Below, piece by piece: positions 15,424 through 22,606 of a stretch of DNA of 38,097 nucleotides. The notes beneath the pieces are model-generated. The model saw nothing but the letters and a program-made list of their open reading frames with translations, made no database searches and had not been told where the DNA came from. Location: NCBI GenBank assembly GCA_039714735.1, contig JBDLIT010000024.1:1-38097 (forward strand), in the 5' to 3' direction. The translations under genes were made by a program, and so were the position numbers. This DNA is from JASJBU01 sp039714735. Its GTDB lineage: Bacteria > Pseudomonadota > Gammaproteobacteria > Chromatiales > Chromatiaceae. Each line of letters opens with the position of its first letter. The stretch's first letter is position 1.

Positions 15424-15544
15424 TTTTCACCTGGTATTTGAGTTGTTTTACGGCTGAAATCTAAACTGTTTTCTGCAATAGCATCAGAGACACCTTCGCT
15501 ATTCAGTGGTAAATGCATACCTTGAGGGCCTTGAATTCATTCAG

Positions 15545-15961
15545 CTAACTGCATTTTGACTCTGGATTTTCGGTTAGCCAGGTTTCGATGATTAGCTTGG
15601 CCGCTACGGCATCATAAGTTTCGGTCTCTTTTAATTTACGTCCCAGTCGACTACGCGCCTCAAGCGAGGTATAGCGTTCATCCGCCAGGTGGACTTTTAG
15701 GTGGAAACGCCCTTCCAGTTGCCGGGAGAACCGCAAAGCCGGGACGGTAGCGTCAGTCTCAGAGTCGTCAGTGTCCAGTGGAAACCCAACGATCAGCGCA
15801 TCCGGCTTCCACTCTTCTATCAGATCACTGATGCGCTGCCAATCAGGCTTGTTGCGCACTGCATGCAAGGTCTCCACAGCACTGGCTGTGCCGGTTACTG
15901 TTTGTCCTACAGCCACTCCGATCTTGTGGGTGCCATAATCGAAGCCCATCAAGGTTGCCAT
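15545..15961 (-). CDS. ruvX: Putative pre-16S rRNA nuclease / Holliday junction resolvase-like (YqgF)
   Basis: The 138-residue RNase H-like protein begins with Gly-Phe-Asp-Tyr-Gly-x-x-Lys-Ile-Gly-Val-Ala, whose Asp is the first catalytic acid. The middle holds Gly-Phe-Pro-Leu and the Asp-Glu-Arg-Tyr-Thr-Ser motif with the second acid; a C-terminal Asp-Ala-Val-Ala-Ala follows. YqgF helps trim the 5' end of 16S rRNA. Its ATG directly follows the algH stop with no gap. Confidence 0.95.
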   Translation of the reverse strand: MATLMGFDYGTHKIGVAVGQTVTGTASAVETLHAVRNKPDWQRISDLIEEWKPDALIVGFPLDTDDSETDATVPALRFSRQLEGRFHLKVHLADERYTSLEARSRLGRKLKETETYDAVAAKLIIETWLTENPESKCS

Positions 15962-16525
15962 TCAGGCGTGCCCCGCCTCACTGCTCAATAGGTTCAGGTC
16001 CACCCCAAGGAGGTCAGCTGCAGCCTGCCAGCGCTGATCACTGGCGCGACTGAAGATTATATCACTCTCGGCCGGTCCGCTGAGCCAGGCATTCTGGGCT
16101 AACTCCTCCTCCAGTTGACCAGCGCCCCATCCCGCGTAACCCAGGGTGATGAGTGAGTGGGCGGGGCCTTGGCCAGTCGCGATGGCCTGAAGTATATCCA
16201 TGGAGGTGGTTACACTGATTTCTGCAGTCACTTGGAGTGTTGAATCCCACTCCGAGTCGGTGTTGTGAAGGACGAATCCTCGATCACCCTGAACCGGCCC
16301 CCCCATGTACACTGGGACTTGTAAAATGTTTGAGTCAGTAATCTTGATGTCGAGCTGTTCGAAGATATCAGCAAGTTGGAGTCCCATGGGGCGGTTGATG
16401 ACCAGCCCCATCGCGCCCTGTTCGCTGTGTTCGCAGATGTAGGTGACCGTATGGAAAAAATTGGGGTCAGCCAGACCGGGCATGGCGATGAGAAAATGAT
16501 TGGTCAGATGGTTGTCTGGACGCAT
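15962..16525 (-). CDS. algH: YqgE/AlgH family protein
   Basis: The 187-residue protein is a complete member of the YqgE/AlgH (DUF179) family, starting with Leu-Thr-Asn-His-Phe-Leu-Ile-Ala-Met-Pro. It continues with the conserved Tyr-Ile-Cys-Glu-His, Gly-Ala-Met-Gly-Leu-Val-Ile-Asn-Arg-Pro and Leu-Gly-Tyr-Ala-Gly-Trp-Gly-Ala-Gly-Gln-Leu-Glu segments. The ATG at 16525 is preferred; a TTG at 16561 would add 12 residues not typical of the family. AlgH is cytoplasmic and its exact role is unresolved, although it was named from alginate regulation in Pseudomonas. The gene order with ruvX is widely conserved. Confidence 0.93.
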   Translation of the reverse strand: MRPDNHLTNHFLIAMPGLADPNFFHTVTYICEHSEQGAMGLVINRPMGLQLADIFEQLDIKITDSNILQVPVYMGGPVQGDRGFVLHNTDSEWDSTLQVTAEISVTTSMDILQAIATGQGPAHSLITLGYAGWGAGQLEEELAQNAWLSGPAESDIIFSRASDQRWQAAADLLGVDLNLLSSEAGHA

Positions 16526-16596
16526 ATCTAATAGTATCCAATCTGTCTGGGATCGCTGCAACTGTTATTCGATGTGGCGTACCGATAGTTACCCGC

Positions 16597-17472
16597 CTAT
16601 TTTGTTCCAAGCCGGTTGCTTCGAGTGAATTGCCATGTCCGGGTAATATCCAGAATATCGGTTTCCTGGTTAATCTCTTGAGGAAAGGGCGAATATGGCG
16701 CGGCAAGACGCACGATCCTGACTGCCGCATCATCCAGGAGCTGATGACCGGAAGAACGCAGAATCCGGACCTGTTCCACGCTGCCGTCGCTCTTTACCGC
16801 CACATGCAGGATCATACTGCCATAGAGTTTTTGCCGCTTCGCCTGGTCGGGGTAATTGAGATTGCCTATCCTCTCCACTTTGCGCCGCCAGGCATCCAGA
16901 TAGGCAGCGTACTTATACTCCTTGGTGCTTGCGCTGATCGCTTTGCGCTTGGGGAGCTTGGCATAGGCCAGGGTTTTTTTCTCCAACTCGGCGGTTAAAT
17001 GTGCAATCTCCTGGTCACGGCTGGCAAATAATTGTAAGGCAGTGGGTCTTGCCGGCGTCTCAACGACGGGTGTGGTGATTTCGGTAACTGTTTTATGCTT
17101 CGATTTGGCCTTTGTGATGACGTGCCTGAGAGGTATCGGGACCTCTGGAACAGCCTGATTTTGGATCACGGGTGGTGGGGCAGGCGGTTGCACGGCGGTT
17201 ACTGCCTGCTGGGTGGGTCTTGTCTTCGGAGCTTGTTCACCGCCGCCAGACTGACTGGTCTGGGCAAGAAAATCGGCTGTTTCATCGGGCTTTGGCGGTT
17301 CTCGTGGCTGCTCAACTAGCATGATTTCCAGGCTCCTTTGACGAAATTCATTTTTATTTTTCTTTTCGAATTCGAAACTTACGCCAAGAATAAGCAGAAG
17401 ATGCAGACCAGCGGCGATAAACAGCATGACGCCGAATCTGTCACTGGAAGATGGGAGAGCATGCGTCGTCAT
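16597..17472 (-). CDS. tonB: TonB-type energy transducer
   Basis: The 291-residue protein has one N-terminal membrane helix (about residues 13-33), a long Pro/Gln-rich periplasmic spacer (about 55-135) and a TonB C-terminal domain with Tyr-Pro and Gly-Ser-Met-Ile-Leu-His-Val-x-Val. Between residues ~145 and 175 a charged helical stretch may form a coiled coil. TonB normally couples the ExbB/ExbD motor to outer-membrane transporters. No exbB or exbD lies here, and the neighbours (gshB and algH) match the tonB3 locus of Pseudomonas, where the gene has been linked to type IV pili. The start overlaps the gshB stop by four bases. Confidence 0.9.
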   Translation of the reverse strand: MTTHALPSSSDRFGVMLFIAAGLHLLLILGVSFEFEKKNKNEFRQRSLEIMLVEQPREPPKPDETADFLAQTSQSGGGEQAPKTRPTQQAVTAVQPPAPPPVIQNQAVPEVPIPLRHVITKAKSKHKTVTEITTPVVETPARPTALQLFASRDQEIAHLTAELEKKTLAYAKLPKRKAISASTKEYKYAAYLDAWRRKVERIGNLNYPDQAKRQKLYGSMILHVAVKSDGSVEQVRILRSSGHQLLDDAAVRIVRLAAPYSPFPQEINQETDILDITRTWQFTRSNRLGTK

Positions 17473-18419
17473 GCAGACAGATACCCTGCAATGCAGTCCA
17501 TCAGGTCGCCTGCAATATCCAGATTGTATTGAGTGTCGAGTTCACGGATGCAGGTTGGACTTGTGACATTGATTTCAGTCAAATAGTCACCTATTACATC
17601 GAGACCGGCAAACAGAATGCCACGCTTTTTCAACTCAGGCCCCACTTGTTGTGTGATCCAGTAATCACGATCTGATAGAGGTACGCCCTCTCCACGACCG
17701 CCCGCCGCCAGGTTGCCCCGAGTCTCGCCTTCTGCGGGTATTCGAGCCAGGGCATAGGGGACTGGCTGGCCATTGATCATCAAAATGCGCTTGTCACCTT
17801 CAGATATTTCCGGAATAAATCGCTGTGCCATGGTGTACTCCCGGCCATGGTTGGTCAGGGTTTCGATTATAACACTCAGGTTGGGGTCGCCTTGGCGTAC
17901 CCTGAATATAGAGGCTCCGCCCATTCCACCCAAGGGTTTTAGGATGATGTCCTGCTGCTCTTGTACAAAGTCACGGAGCAAACCGGCCTGCCTTGTGACC
18001 AGGGTGGCCGGGCAGCATTGTGGAAAAAAACTGGTGAATAGCTTCTCGTTGGCATCGCGAAGACTGGCTGGACGATTCACAACCAGACAACCACACTGCT
18101 CTGCCTGTTCCAGTAGATAGGTAGTGTAGATGTATTCCATATCAAATGGAGGGTCCTTGCGCATCAGGACTACATCAAGGTTTTCCAACGGCAGCGTCTT
18201 TTCGCCAGTGATTTCAAACCAGCCGGCCGGGTCGTCTGCAACCCTAATGCTATGCATTTTGGCCAGACAGCGCCCATCACGCAGGCTCAGATCCCGGGGT
18301 TGGAGGTAGTAGATTTCCCAGTTTCTTGCCTGGGCTGCCAGCAGCATGGCGAAGCTGCTGTCTTTGTGGATTTTGATGGACTCAATCGGGTCCATAACCA
18401 TGCCGAGTTTGATGTTCAT
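17469..18419 (-). CDS. gshB: Glutathione synthetase
   Basis: The 316-residue ATP-grasp enzyme joins gamma-glutamylcysteine and glycine. It starts with the family pattern Leu-Gly-x-Val-Met-Asp-Pro-Ile and contains Arg87-Lys-Asp-Pro-Pro-Phe-Asp-Met. Lys161-Pro-Leu-Gly-Gly-Met-Gly-Gly forms the ATP-grasp loop and Glu-Ile-Asn-Val-Thr-Ser-Pro the magnesium site. It heads gshB-tonB-algH-ruvX, which are joined by overlaps or very small gaps. A glutaredoxin that uses glutathione (grxD) is encoded earlier in the window. Confidence 0.97.
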   Translation of the reverse strand: MNIKLGMVMDPIESIKIHKDSSFAMLLAAQARNWEIYYLQPRDLSLRDGRCLAKMHSIRVADDPAGWFEITGEKTLPLENLDVVLMRKDPPFDMEYIYTTYLLEQAEQCGCLVVNRPASLRDANEKLFTSFFPQCCPATLVTRQAGLLRDFVQEQQDIILKPLGGMGGASIFRVRQGDPNLSVIIETLTNHGREYTMAQRFIPEISEGDKRILMINGQPVPYALARIPAEGETRGNLAAGGRGEGVPLSDRDYWITQQVGPELKKRGILFAGLDVIGDYLTEINVTSPTCIRELDTQYNLDIAGDLMDCIAGYLSA

Positions 18420-18503
18420 GTATGCCAGTCTACTGTGGTTGTCGTGAAGAATTAAGTTTTCCAGGGTTTGGCCGCTATGGCCACTATATCTCAGTTCAGG
18501 AGC

Positions 18504-18531
18504 GTGCGGCAGTTACAGTGCGGCAGTTACA
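18504..18531. repeat. Tandem duplication of a 14-bp unit
   Basis: GTGCGGCAGTTACA occurs twice head to tail, followed by GT, which begins a third copy. It lies between gshB and the pil genes. Confidence 0.85.
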
Positions 18532-18633
18532 GTATTGTTGAATGCCAAGTCGTAGATTGGGAAGAGAAATCTTGATGAGACATACGCATCTTGCTATTTT
18601 GACCGGCTAGAAAGAGAGGTTATTGGATTTACC

Positions 18634-18660
18634 CTCAAGGAATTATTTACTTAACTTGAG
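18634..18660. repeat. Inverted repeat CTCAAG-N15-CTTGAG upstream of the pil genes
   Basis: Two perfect 6-base arms are 15 bases apart and 54 bases before the first ATG of the cluster. An operator site is possible, but the short arms could be chance. Confidence 0.3.
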
Positions 18661-18713
18661 TTTCTGTAGGGAAACAACGGTTCGTAAGCTAAAGATTTTG
18701 AGGTGTGAATTGT

Positions 18714-18977
18714 ATGTTGATGGCAACCGCTCAGCCTTTGTGCCCTATCGCGTTTGGATTCCGGCGCTTTTGGTGTGCATGCATTGTCAGTTTTACTTTT
18801 CCCGGCACATCGACTGCGGTTGAAGATGACGACTATCTATCTGCGATCTCTATTGAGGCTGGCATAGTAGAGCCATCCAGTCTGACTGGTGTGAAGGGTC
18901 TGGAAGTTGCAGGAAGAGGTGAGAGTGGATCTTCTCTATCTGTTTTTTTGCCGTGTTTAATGGAGATCAGACTGTGA
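18714..18977 (+). CDS. Uncharacterised small exported protein coupled to pilG (87 aa)
   Basis: I do not recognise this protein. GAGGTG at 18700-18705 precedes the ATG at 18714 by eight bases. The first ~38 residues resemble a signal peptide: a basic Arg-Arg pair, a hydrophobic core, and Gly-Thr-Ser-Thr-Ala before an acidic Val-Glu-Asp-Asp-Asp-Tyr-Leu start of the mature part. The mature protein would be only ~49 residues with a hydrophobic stretch near the end. Its stop codon overlaps the most likely pilG start as GTGA, which is a mark of a real, translationally coupled gene. It could also be the truncated remains of a longer periplasmic protein. There are two cysteines in the signal core but no lipobox. 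Confidence 0.5.
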   Translation: MLMATAQPLCPIAFGFRRFWCACIVSFTFPGTSTAVEDDDYLSAISIEAGIVEPSSLTGVKGLEVAGRGESGSSLSVFLPCLMEIRL

Positions 18978-19381
18978 GTGAGGGTGAAAAGGAGATGGCT
19001 CTTTCCGGAATCAAGGTGATGGTCATTGATGACAGTAAGACCATCAGGCGAACTGCGGAAAGCCTGCTCAAAAGAGAAGGATGTGAAGTAATAACCGCGA
19101 CAGATGGGTTCGAAGCCCTGGCAATGATTGCAGATCTGCACCCCGATGTTATTTTTGTCGATATCATGATGCCCCGTCTCGATGGCTATCAGACTTGTGC
19201 GTTGATAAAACACAATCAGGAGTATCGGAATATTCCAGTGATTATGTTATCCAGTAAAGACGGACTTTTTGATCGAGCAAGAGGACGTATCGTGGGGTCG
19301 GAGCAGTATTTGACTAAGCCATTTACCAAAGATGAATTATTAGGAGCAATCAGACGCCATGTATCCAGGGTTGTGGAATAA
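18974..19381 (+). CDS. pilG: Twitching motility response regulator PilG
   Basis: PilG is a single CheY-like receiver (135 aa from the GTG at 18974). The protein shows the acidic pair Asp-Asp near its start, the phosphoacceptor Asp63 in Phe-Val-Asp-Ile-Met-Met-Pro, and Lys in Thr-Lys-Pro-Phe. The stretch from Arg-Leu-Asp-Gly-Tyr-Gln through Met-Leu-Ser-Ser-Lys-Asp-Gly-Leu-Phe-Asp matches Pseudomonas PilG closely. The start is placed at the GTG because GGAG at 18962-18965 has the right spacing and the start overlaps the preceding stop; the ATG at 18995 is too close to its AAGGAG. PilG is phosphorylated by ChpA and promotes pilus extension and cAMP synthesis in Pseudomonas. Confidence 0.95.
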   Translation: MSEGEKEMALSGIKVMVIDDSKTIRRTAESLLKREGCEVITATDGFEALAMIADLHPDVIFVDIMMPRLDGYQTCALIKHNQEYRNIPVIMLSSKDGLFDRARGRIVGSEQYLTKPFTKDELLGAIRRHVSRVVE

Positions 19382-19438
19382 GACAAACTGATTCTGGATT
19401 TTGGTTGATGAGATTACATAGCAGGCGAAATAGAGCCA

Positions 19439-19897
19439 ATGATTAGAAATATTTTTCGCAAGGATAATCCAAGTTCAAAGGATAATCCAAGTTCAAAGGA
19501 TAATGAGATGGAATCTTCGGAGGGCGGAGGTTCTGCAACTATCCTAATAGTTGATGACTCACCTACAGAAGTCCATGTGTTCAAAAAGATATTAGAAAAA
19601 CAAGGATATCAGACAGAAATCGCACGCGATGGGCAAGAAGGTATTGAGGTCGCTAAACGTGCGCATCCGAATCTTATCCTGATGGATGTTGTGATGCCTG
19701 TGCTCAATGGATTTCAAGCGACAAGACGATTACGCAATGATCCGGAAACAGCCGATATACCGGTAATCATGGTGACAACCAAGGATCAACAGACAGATAT
19801 CAATTGGGGTAAACGCCAGGGTGCAAATGAATATCTGGTCAAGCCGGTCGCGCCGGCAGACCTGCTGGTGAAAATCAGGGCCCTGCTTGATGGCTGA
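19439..19897 (+). CDS. pilH: Twitching motility response regulator PilH
   Basis: This is the second CheY-like receiver of the system (152 aa from ATG 19439). It has the Val-Asp-Asp-Ser-Pro-Thr-Glu start, phosphoacceptor Asp83 in Leu-Met-Asp-Val-Val-Met-Pro, Val-Thr-Thr-Lys-Asp-Gln and Val-Lys-Pro-Val. Trp-Gly-Lys-Arg-Gln-Gly-Ala is typical of PilH, which in Pseudomonas counteracts PilG or supports retraction. The N-terminus before the domain (~32 residues) contains Lys-Asp-Asn-Pro-Ser-Ser twice, encoded by an 18-bp tandem DNA repeat. A second start at 19508 has an AAAGGA in front of it and would give 129 residues without the repeat, so the true start is open. Confidence 0.93.
   Translation: MIRNIFRKDNPSSKDNPSSKDNEMESSEGGGSATILIVDDSPTEVHVFKKILEKQGYQTEIARDGQEGIEVAKRAHPNLILMDVVMPVLNGFQATRRLRNDPETADIPVIMVTTKDQQTDINWGKRQGANEYLVKPVAPADLLVKIRALLDG
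19460..19504. repeat. 18-bp tandem repeat (2.5 copies) inside the 5' end of pilH
   Basis: The unit AAGGATAATCCAAGTTCA runs at 19460-19477 and 19478-19495, with a partial third copy to 19504. It stays in frame and encodes Lys-Asp-Asn-Pro-Ser-Ser. The AAAGGA inside the repeat also resembles a ribosome binding site for the ATG at 19508. Confidence 0.85.
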
Positions 19898-20456
19898 ATC
19901 GAAGCAAATGTCAGAGTCTTCTCCCGGAGAGGCGATTGTCGAATTACTCGCTTCAATAGAGCAAAGGTGCCGTGAATCGGCGGTCGGACTACCGCAACAG
20001 GATCAGCTCAAGAGTTTCTGGGAAGGGGTCATGTTCTATGTGGGTGATGAACGACTCATTACGCCATTGAGTGAAATCAAGGAAATTCTTAATTATTCTT
20101 CATCCATGACCAAGGTTCCAGGCACCAAGCCATGGATGCTGGGAATAGCAAATATTAGGGGAATATTGATACCGGTGGTGGACCTGCAACTGTTTCTGAT
20201 TGGCAGGAAAACGGATCGGGGTCGACGCAGTCGGGTACTGGTTTTTAAGCTCGGGAGTGGTGTCACTGGCGTATTGGTTGGCGAAATGGTTGGTATCCGT
20301 CATTTCGCAAAAGATTCAGCAGTCGGCAAGGAGTCATTGTCCGGGCATTTCGATAGATATGTGGAGTATGGTTTCGATCAGGATGGCGTTTCATGGCCGG
20401 TCTTCAAACTATCTGAACTTGCGAATGACCCTGCATTTCAGATTGCTGCAATTTAG
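19890..20456 (+). CDS. pilI: CheW-like adaptor protein PilI
   Basis: The 188-residue protein has a single CheW domain from about residue 45 onward, with the pattern Tyr-Val-Gly-Asp-Glu-Arg, Ile-Thr-Pro-Leu-Ser-Glu-Ile-Lys-Glu-Ile and Gly-Ile-Ala-Asn-Ile-Arg-Gly. PilI links the receptor PilJ to the kinase ChpA. The ATG at 19890 overlaps the pilH end by eight bases, which implies coupled translation; a TTG three bases earlier is the only nearby alternative. The ~40 residues before the domain are an unstructured-looking lead. Confidence 0.94.
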   Translation: MAESKQMSESSPGEAIVELLASIEQRCRESAVGLPQQDQLKSFWEGVMFYVGDERLITPLSEIKEILNYSSSMTKVPGTKPWMLGIANIRGILIPVVDLQLFLIGRKTDRGRRSRVLVFKLGSGVTGVLVGEMVGIRHFAKDSAVGKESLSGHFDRYVEYGFDQDGVSWPVFKLSELANDPAFQIAAI

Positions 20457-20517
20457 ATGAGACAGGGCCTGCTGGCAGTGTGCAGGCCTGAGAATTTCCT
20501 TTGAGGAGAAATGAGTA

Positions 20518-22554
20518 ATGAGAGTTAAAGGAGTGGGTGGAAACTTACCTTCAAATAAGGTTATCACAACACTCGCCGTGTTGGTGTTGATCTCACTGAT
20601 TCTGGCGCTGGTCACATTTGCGCATACCAGCCGGCGGGCGTCCTATGATGAACGTTATCTGATAAGAGCAGCTGAAACACAGGTCCTTGCACAAAGACTC
20701 GCAAAAATTGGACTTTCGGCTGCGAGAGGAGAACTGCAGTCCTATAAGCCTCTCCAGGTTTCACGCGATAGATACGAGACCATCGTTTGGGAATTGAAAA
20801 ACGGCGCCCGCTCCGATGATCTGCCAGGTTCTCCTGAAGATGTGGCTGAACCGCTGAGAAATCTTGAAAACACCTGGCTCGAGTTAAGGCAATATCTTGA
20901 TGAAATATTACAATCACGTGATTCCATACTGGCTATTTTCGATTTTTCCGGTGTGATTGGGGAAGCTGTGCCACAGCTACAGGAGTTATCAGAAGAGCTG
21001 GTTGAGATCCTGGTCAACAGTAAAGCATCGCGAGAGCAGATAGCCATCGCTGCGGAGCAGGAAATGTTGCTGCAGCGCATAAATACCAACATCAATATGG
21101 TGCTTGTGGGGGGGCAGGAAACTGCTACAGCCATTGATCAGTTCAGTCGTGATGCAAATCGTTTTGGACAGGTGCTGGATGGTCTCCTCGAGGGAGATGA
21201 GGATTTGGGCTTGGAAAAGGTCACTGATCGCGTGGCAATCCAGCGATTAACGAACATCAGCGAAACATTTGGCGCTATCAATGACAATATTCAGGAGATA
21301 ATCGAGAACATTCCGAGTGTCTTGCCGGCGCTTGAGGCCGCATCGGTAATCAATATGTCCAGTAATCAGGCGAGTAATGCAGCGGCTGAATTGATCACTG
21401 CTTATGGTGAGGCACCCGGGCGATTCAGCATCTTGGGGATCAAGGCAGGGCCAGGGATGATTGCCGTGTTCGGTGCTGCTGCCGTCGTGTTCCTTATCCT
21501 GCTTGGACTCCAATTGATACTTGATGCTCAAAAGCGCGAGCAGGCGAGTAAAATTCAGAATGAAAACAACCAGAAAGCCATCTTGCGACTGTTGGATGAA
21601 ATGGGTGACTTGGCTGATGGTGATCTGACCGTTACCGCGAGTGTAACGGAGGATATTACCGGTGCTATCGCGGATTCGATCAACTATGCAATCGAGGCGC
21701 TTCGTGAGCTGGTAACCACGATAAATCAGACTTCCGATCAGGTCTCAGGTGCGACCCAAGAGAGTCGAGCCACTGCTATGCATCTTACCGAGGCAAGTGA
21801 GCATCAATCCGAACAAATTGCCCAGGCGAATGAGTCCATCAAAGAGATGACAGTGGCAATTGATCAGATGTCCAAAGATGCAACAGAATCAGCTGAAGTG
21901 GCAAAACGCTCTGTGGAAATTGCAGGAACGGGTACTGAGGCGGTACGTAATACCATCGAAGGTATGGACTCGATTCGAGAACAGATTCAGGAAACCTCTA
22001 AACGCATCAAACGTCTTGGTGAAAGCTCGCAGGAAATTGGCGACATCGTTGAATTGATCGATGATATTGCAGATCAGACGAATATTCTTGCACTGAATGC
22101 CGCCATGCAGGCCGCGATGGCTGGAGAGGCCGGACGTGGATTTGCGGTGGTTGCCGATGAGGTTCAGCGTTTGGCGGAGCGCTCGATCAATGCGACCAAA
22201 CAGATAGAAGCATTGGTAAAAACCATTCAGGCTGATACGAATGAAGCGGTAACCTCCATGGAAGCCAGCACAACTGGTGTTGTGAAGGGTGCACAGCTGG
22301 CAGAGAATGCAGGTGGTGCTTTGAATGAGATTGAAAGCGTATCGAAATATATTGCTGATCAGACCAGCAAGATTGCTGAATCGGCACAAACACAGTCTGA
22401 GGCTTCATCGTCAGTCAACGACACGATGACAGTAATCCATGAGATTACCAGCCAGACATCAGAAGGTACTCAGCAGACGGCCAATTCCATCGGGGCACTC
22501 GCAGAATTGGCGGATGAATTGCAGAAATCTGTGGCCGGCTTCCGTCTTCCATAG
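20518..22554 (+). CDS. pilJ: Methyl-accepting chemotaxis protein PilJ
   Basis: PilJ is the pilus-linked chemoreceptor (678 aa). A first membrane helix (about residues 17-38) leads to a periplasmic sensor of ~270 residues, a second helix (about 312-335), a HAMP-like linker and a long cytoplasmic signalling coiled coil. The hairpin tip near residues 515-550 reads Asn-Ala-Ala-Met-Gln-Ala-Ala-Met-Ala-Gly-Glu-Ala-Gly-Arg-Gly, the variant typical of PilJ rather than of flagellar receptors. GAGGAG at 20503-20508 precedes the ATG. No pilK methyltransferase follows, so adaptation by methylation would need an enzyme from another locus. Confidence 0.95.
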   Translation: MRVKGVGGNLPSNKVITTLAVLVLISLILALVTFAHTSRRASYDERYLIRAAETQVLAQRLAKIGLSAARGELQSYKPLQVSRDRYETIVWELKNGARSDDLPGSPEDVAEPLRNLENTWLELRQYLDEILQSRDSILAIFDFSGVIGEAVPQLQELSEELVEILVNSKASREQIAIAAEQEMLLQRINTNINMVLVGGQETATAIDQFSRDANRFGQVLDGLLEGDEDLGLEKVTDRVAIQRLTNISETFGAINDNIQEIIENIPSVLPALEAASVINMSSNQASNAAAELITAYGEAPGRFSILGIKAGPGMIAVFGAAAVVFLILLGLQLILDAQKREQASKIQNENNQKAILRLLDEMGDLADGDLTVTASVTEDITGAIADSINYAIEALRELVTTINQTSDQVSGATQESRATAMHLTEASEHQSEQIAQANESIKEMTVAIDQMSKDATESAEVAKRSVEIAGTGTEAVRNTIEGMDSIREQIQETSKRIKRLGESSQEIGDIVELIDDIADQTNILALNAAMQAAMAGEAGRGFAVVADEVQRLAERSINATKQIEALVKTIQADTNEAVTSMEASTTGVVKGAQLAENAGGALNEIESVSKYIADQTSKIAESAQTQSEASSSVNDTMTVIHEITSQTSEGTQQTANSIGALAELADELQKSVAGFRLP

Positions 22555-22606
22555 AGATTGATTACTTGTTTTGTCATCGGAATGACCTGATCAACTGGGG
22601 AATGGC

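Larger units (their letters stand above)
18420..18713. other. Divergent intergenic region between gshB and the Pil-Chp cluster
   Basis: About 290 bases without a gene. It holds a TGGCC-N5-GGCCA palindrome (18469-18483), a 14-bp tandem duplication (18504-18531), and an inverted repeat CTCAAG-N15-CTTGAG (18634-18660). Promoters for gshB (leftward) and the pil genes (rightward) must lie here, but I could not pick a confident hexamer pair. Confidence 0.5.

Noticed and set aside
15424..15544. PyrR-dependent attenuator upstream of pyrR
   Set aside because: No terminator hairpin with T-tract and no PyrR-type binding loop could be found by eye.
16526..16561. TTG start for AlgH/YqgE at 16561
   Set aside because: Family members begin close to His-Phe-Leu-Ile-Ala-Met-Pro; the ATG at 16525 fits better.
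18504..18533. Start of a CRISPR array or mobile element end
   Set aside because: Only two adjacent copies without spacers, no cas genes, no transposase and no target duplication.
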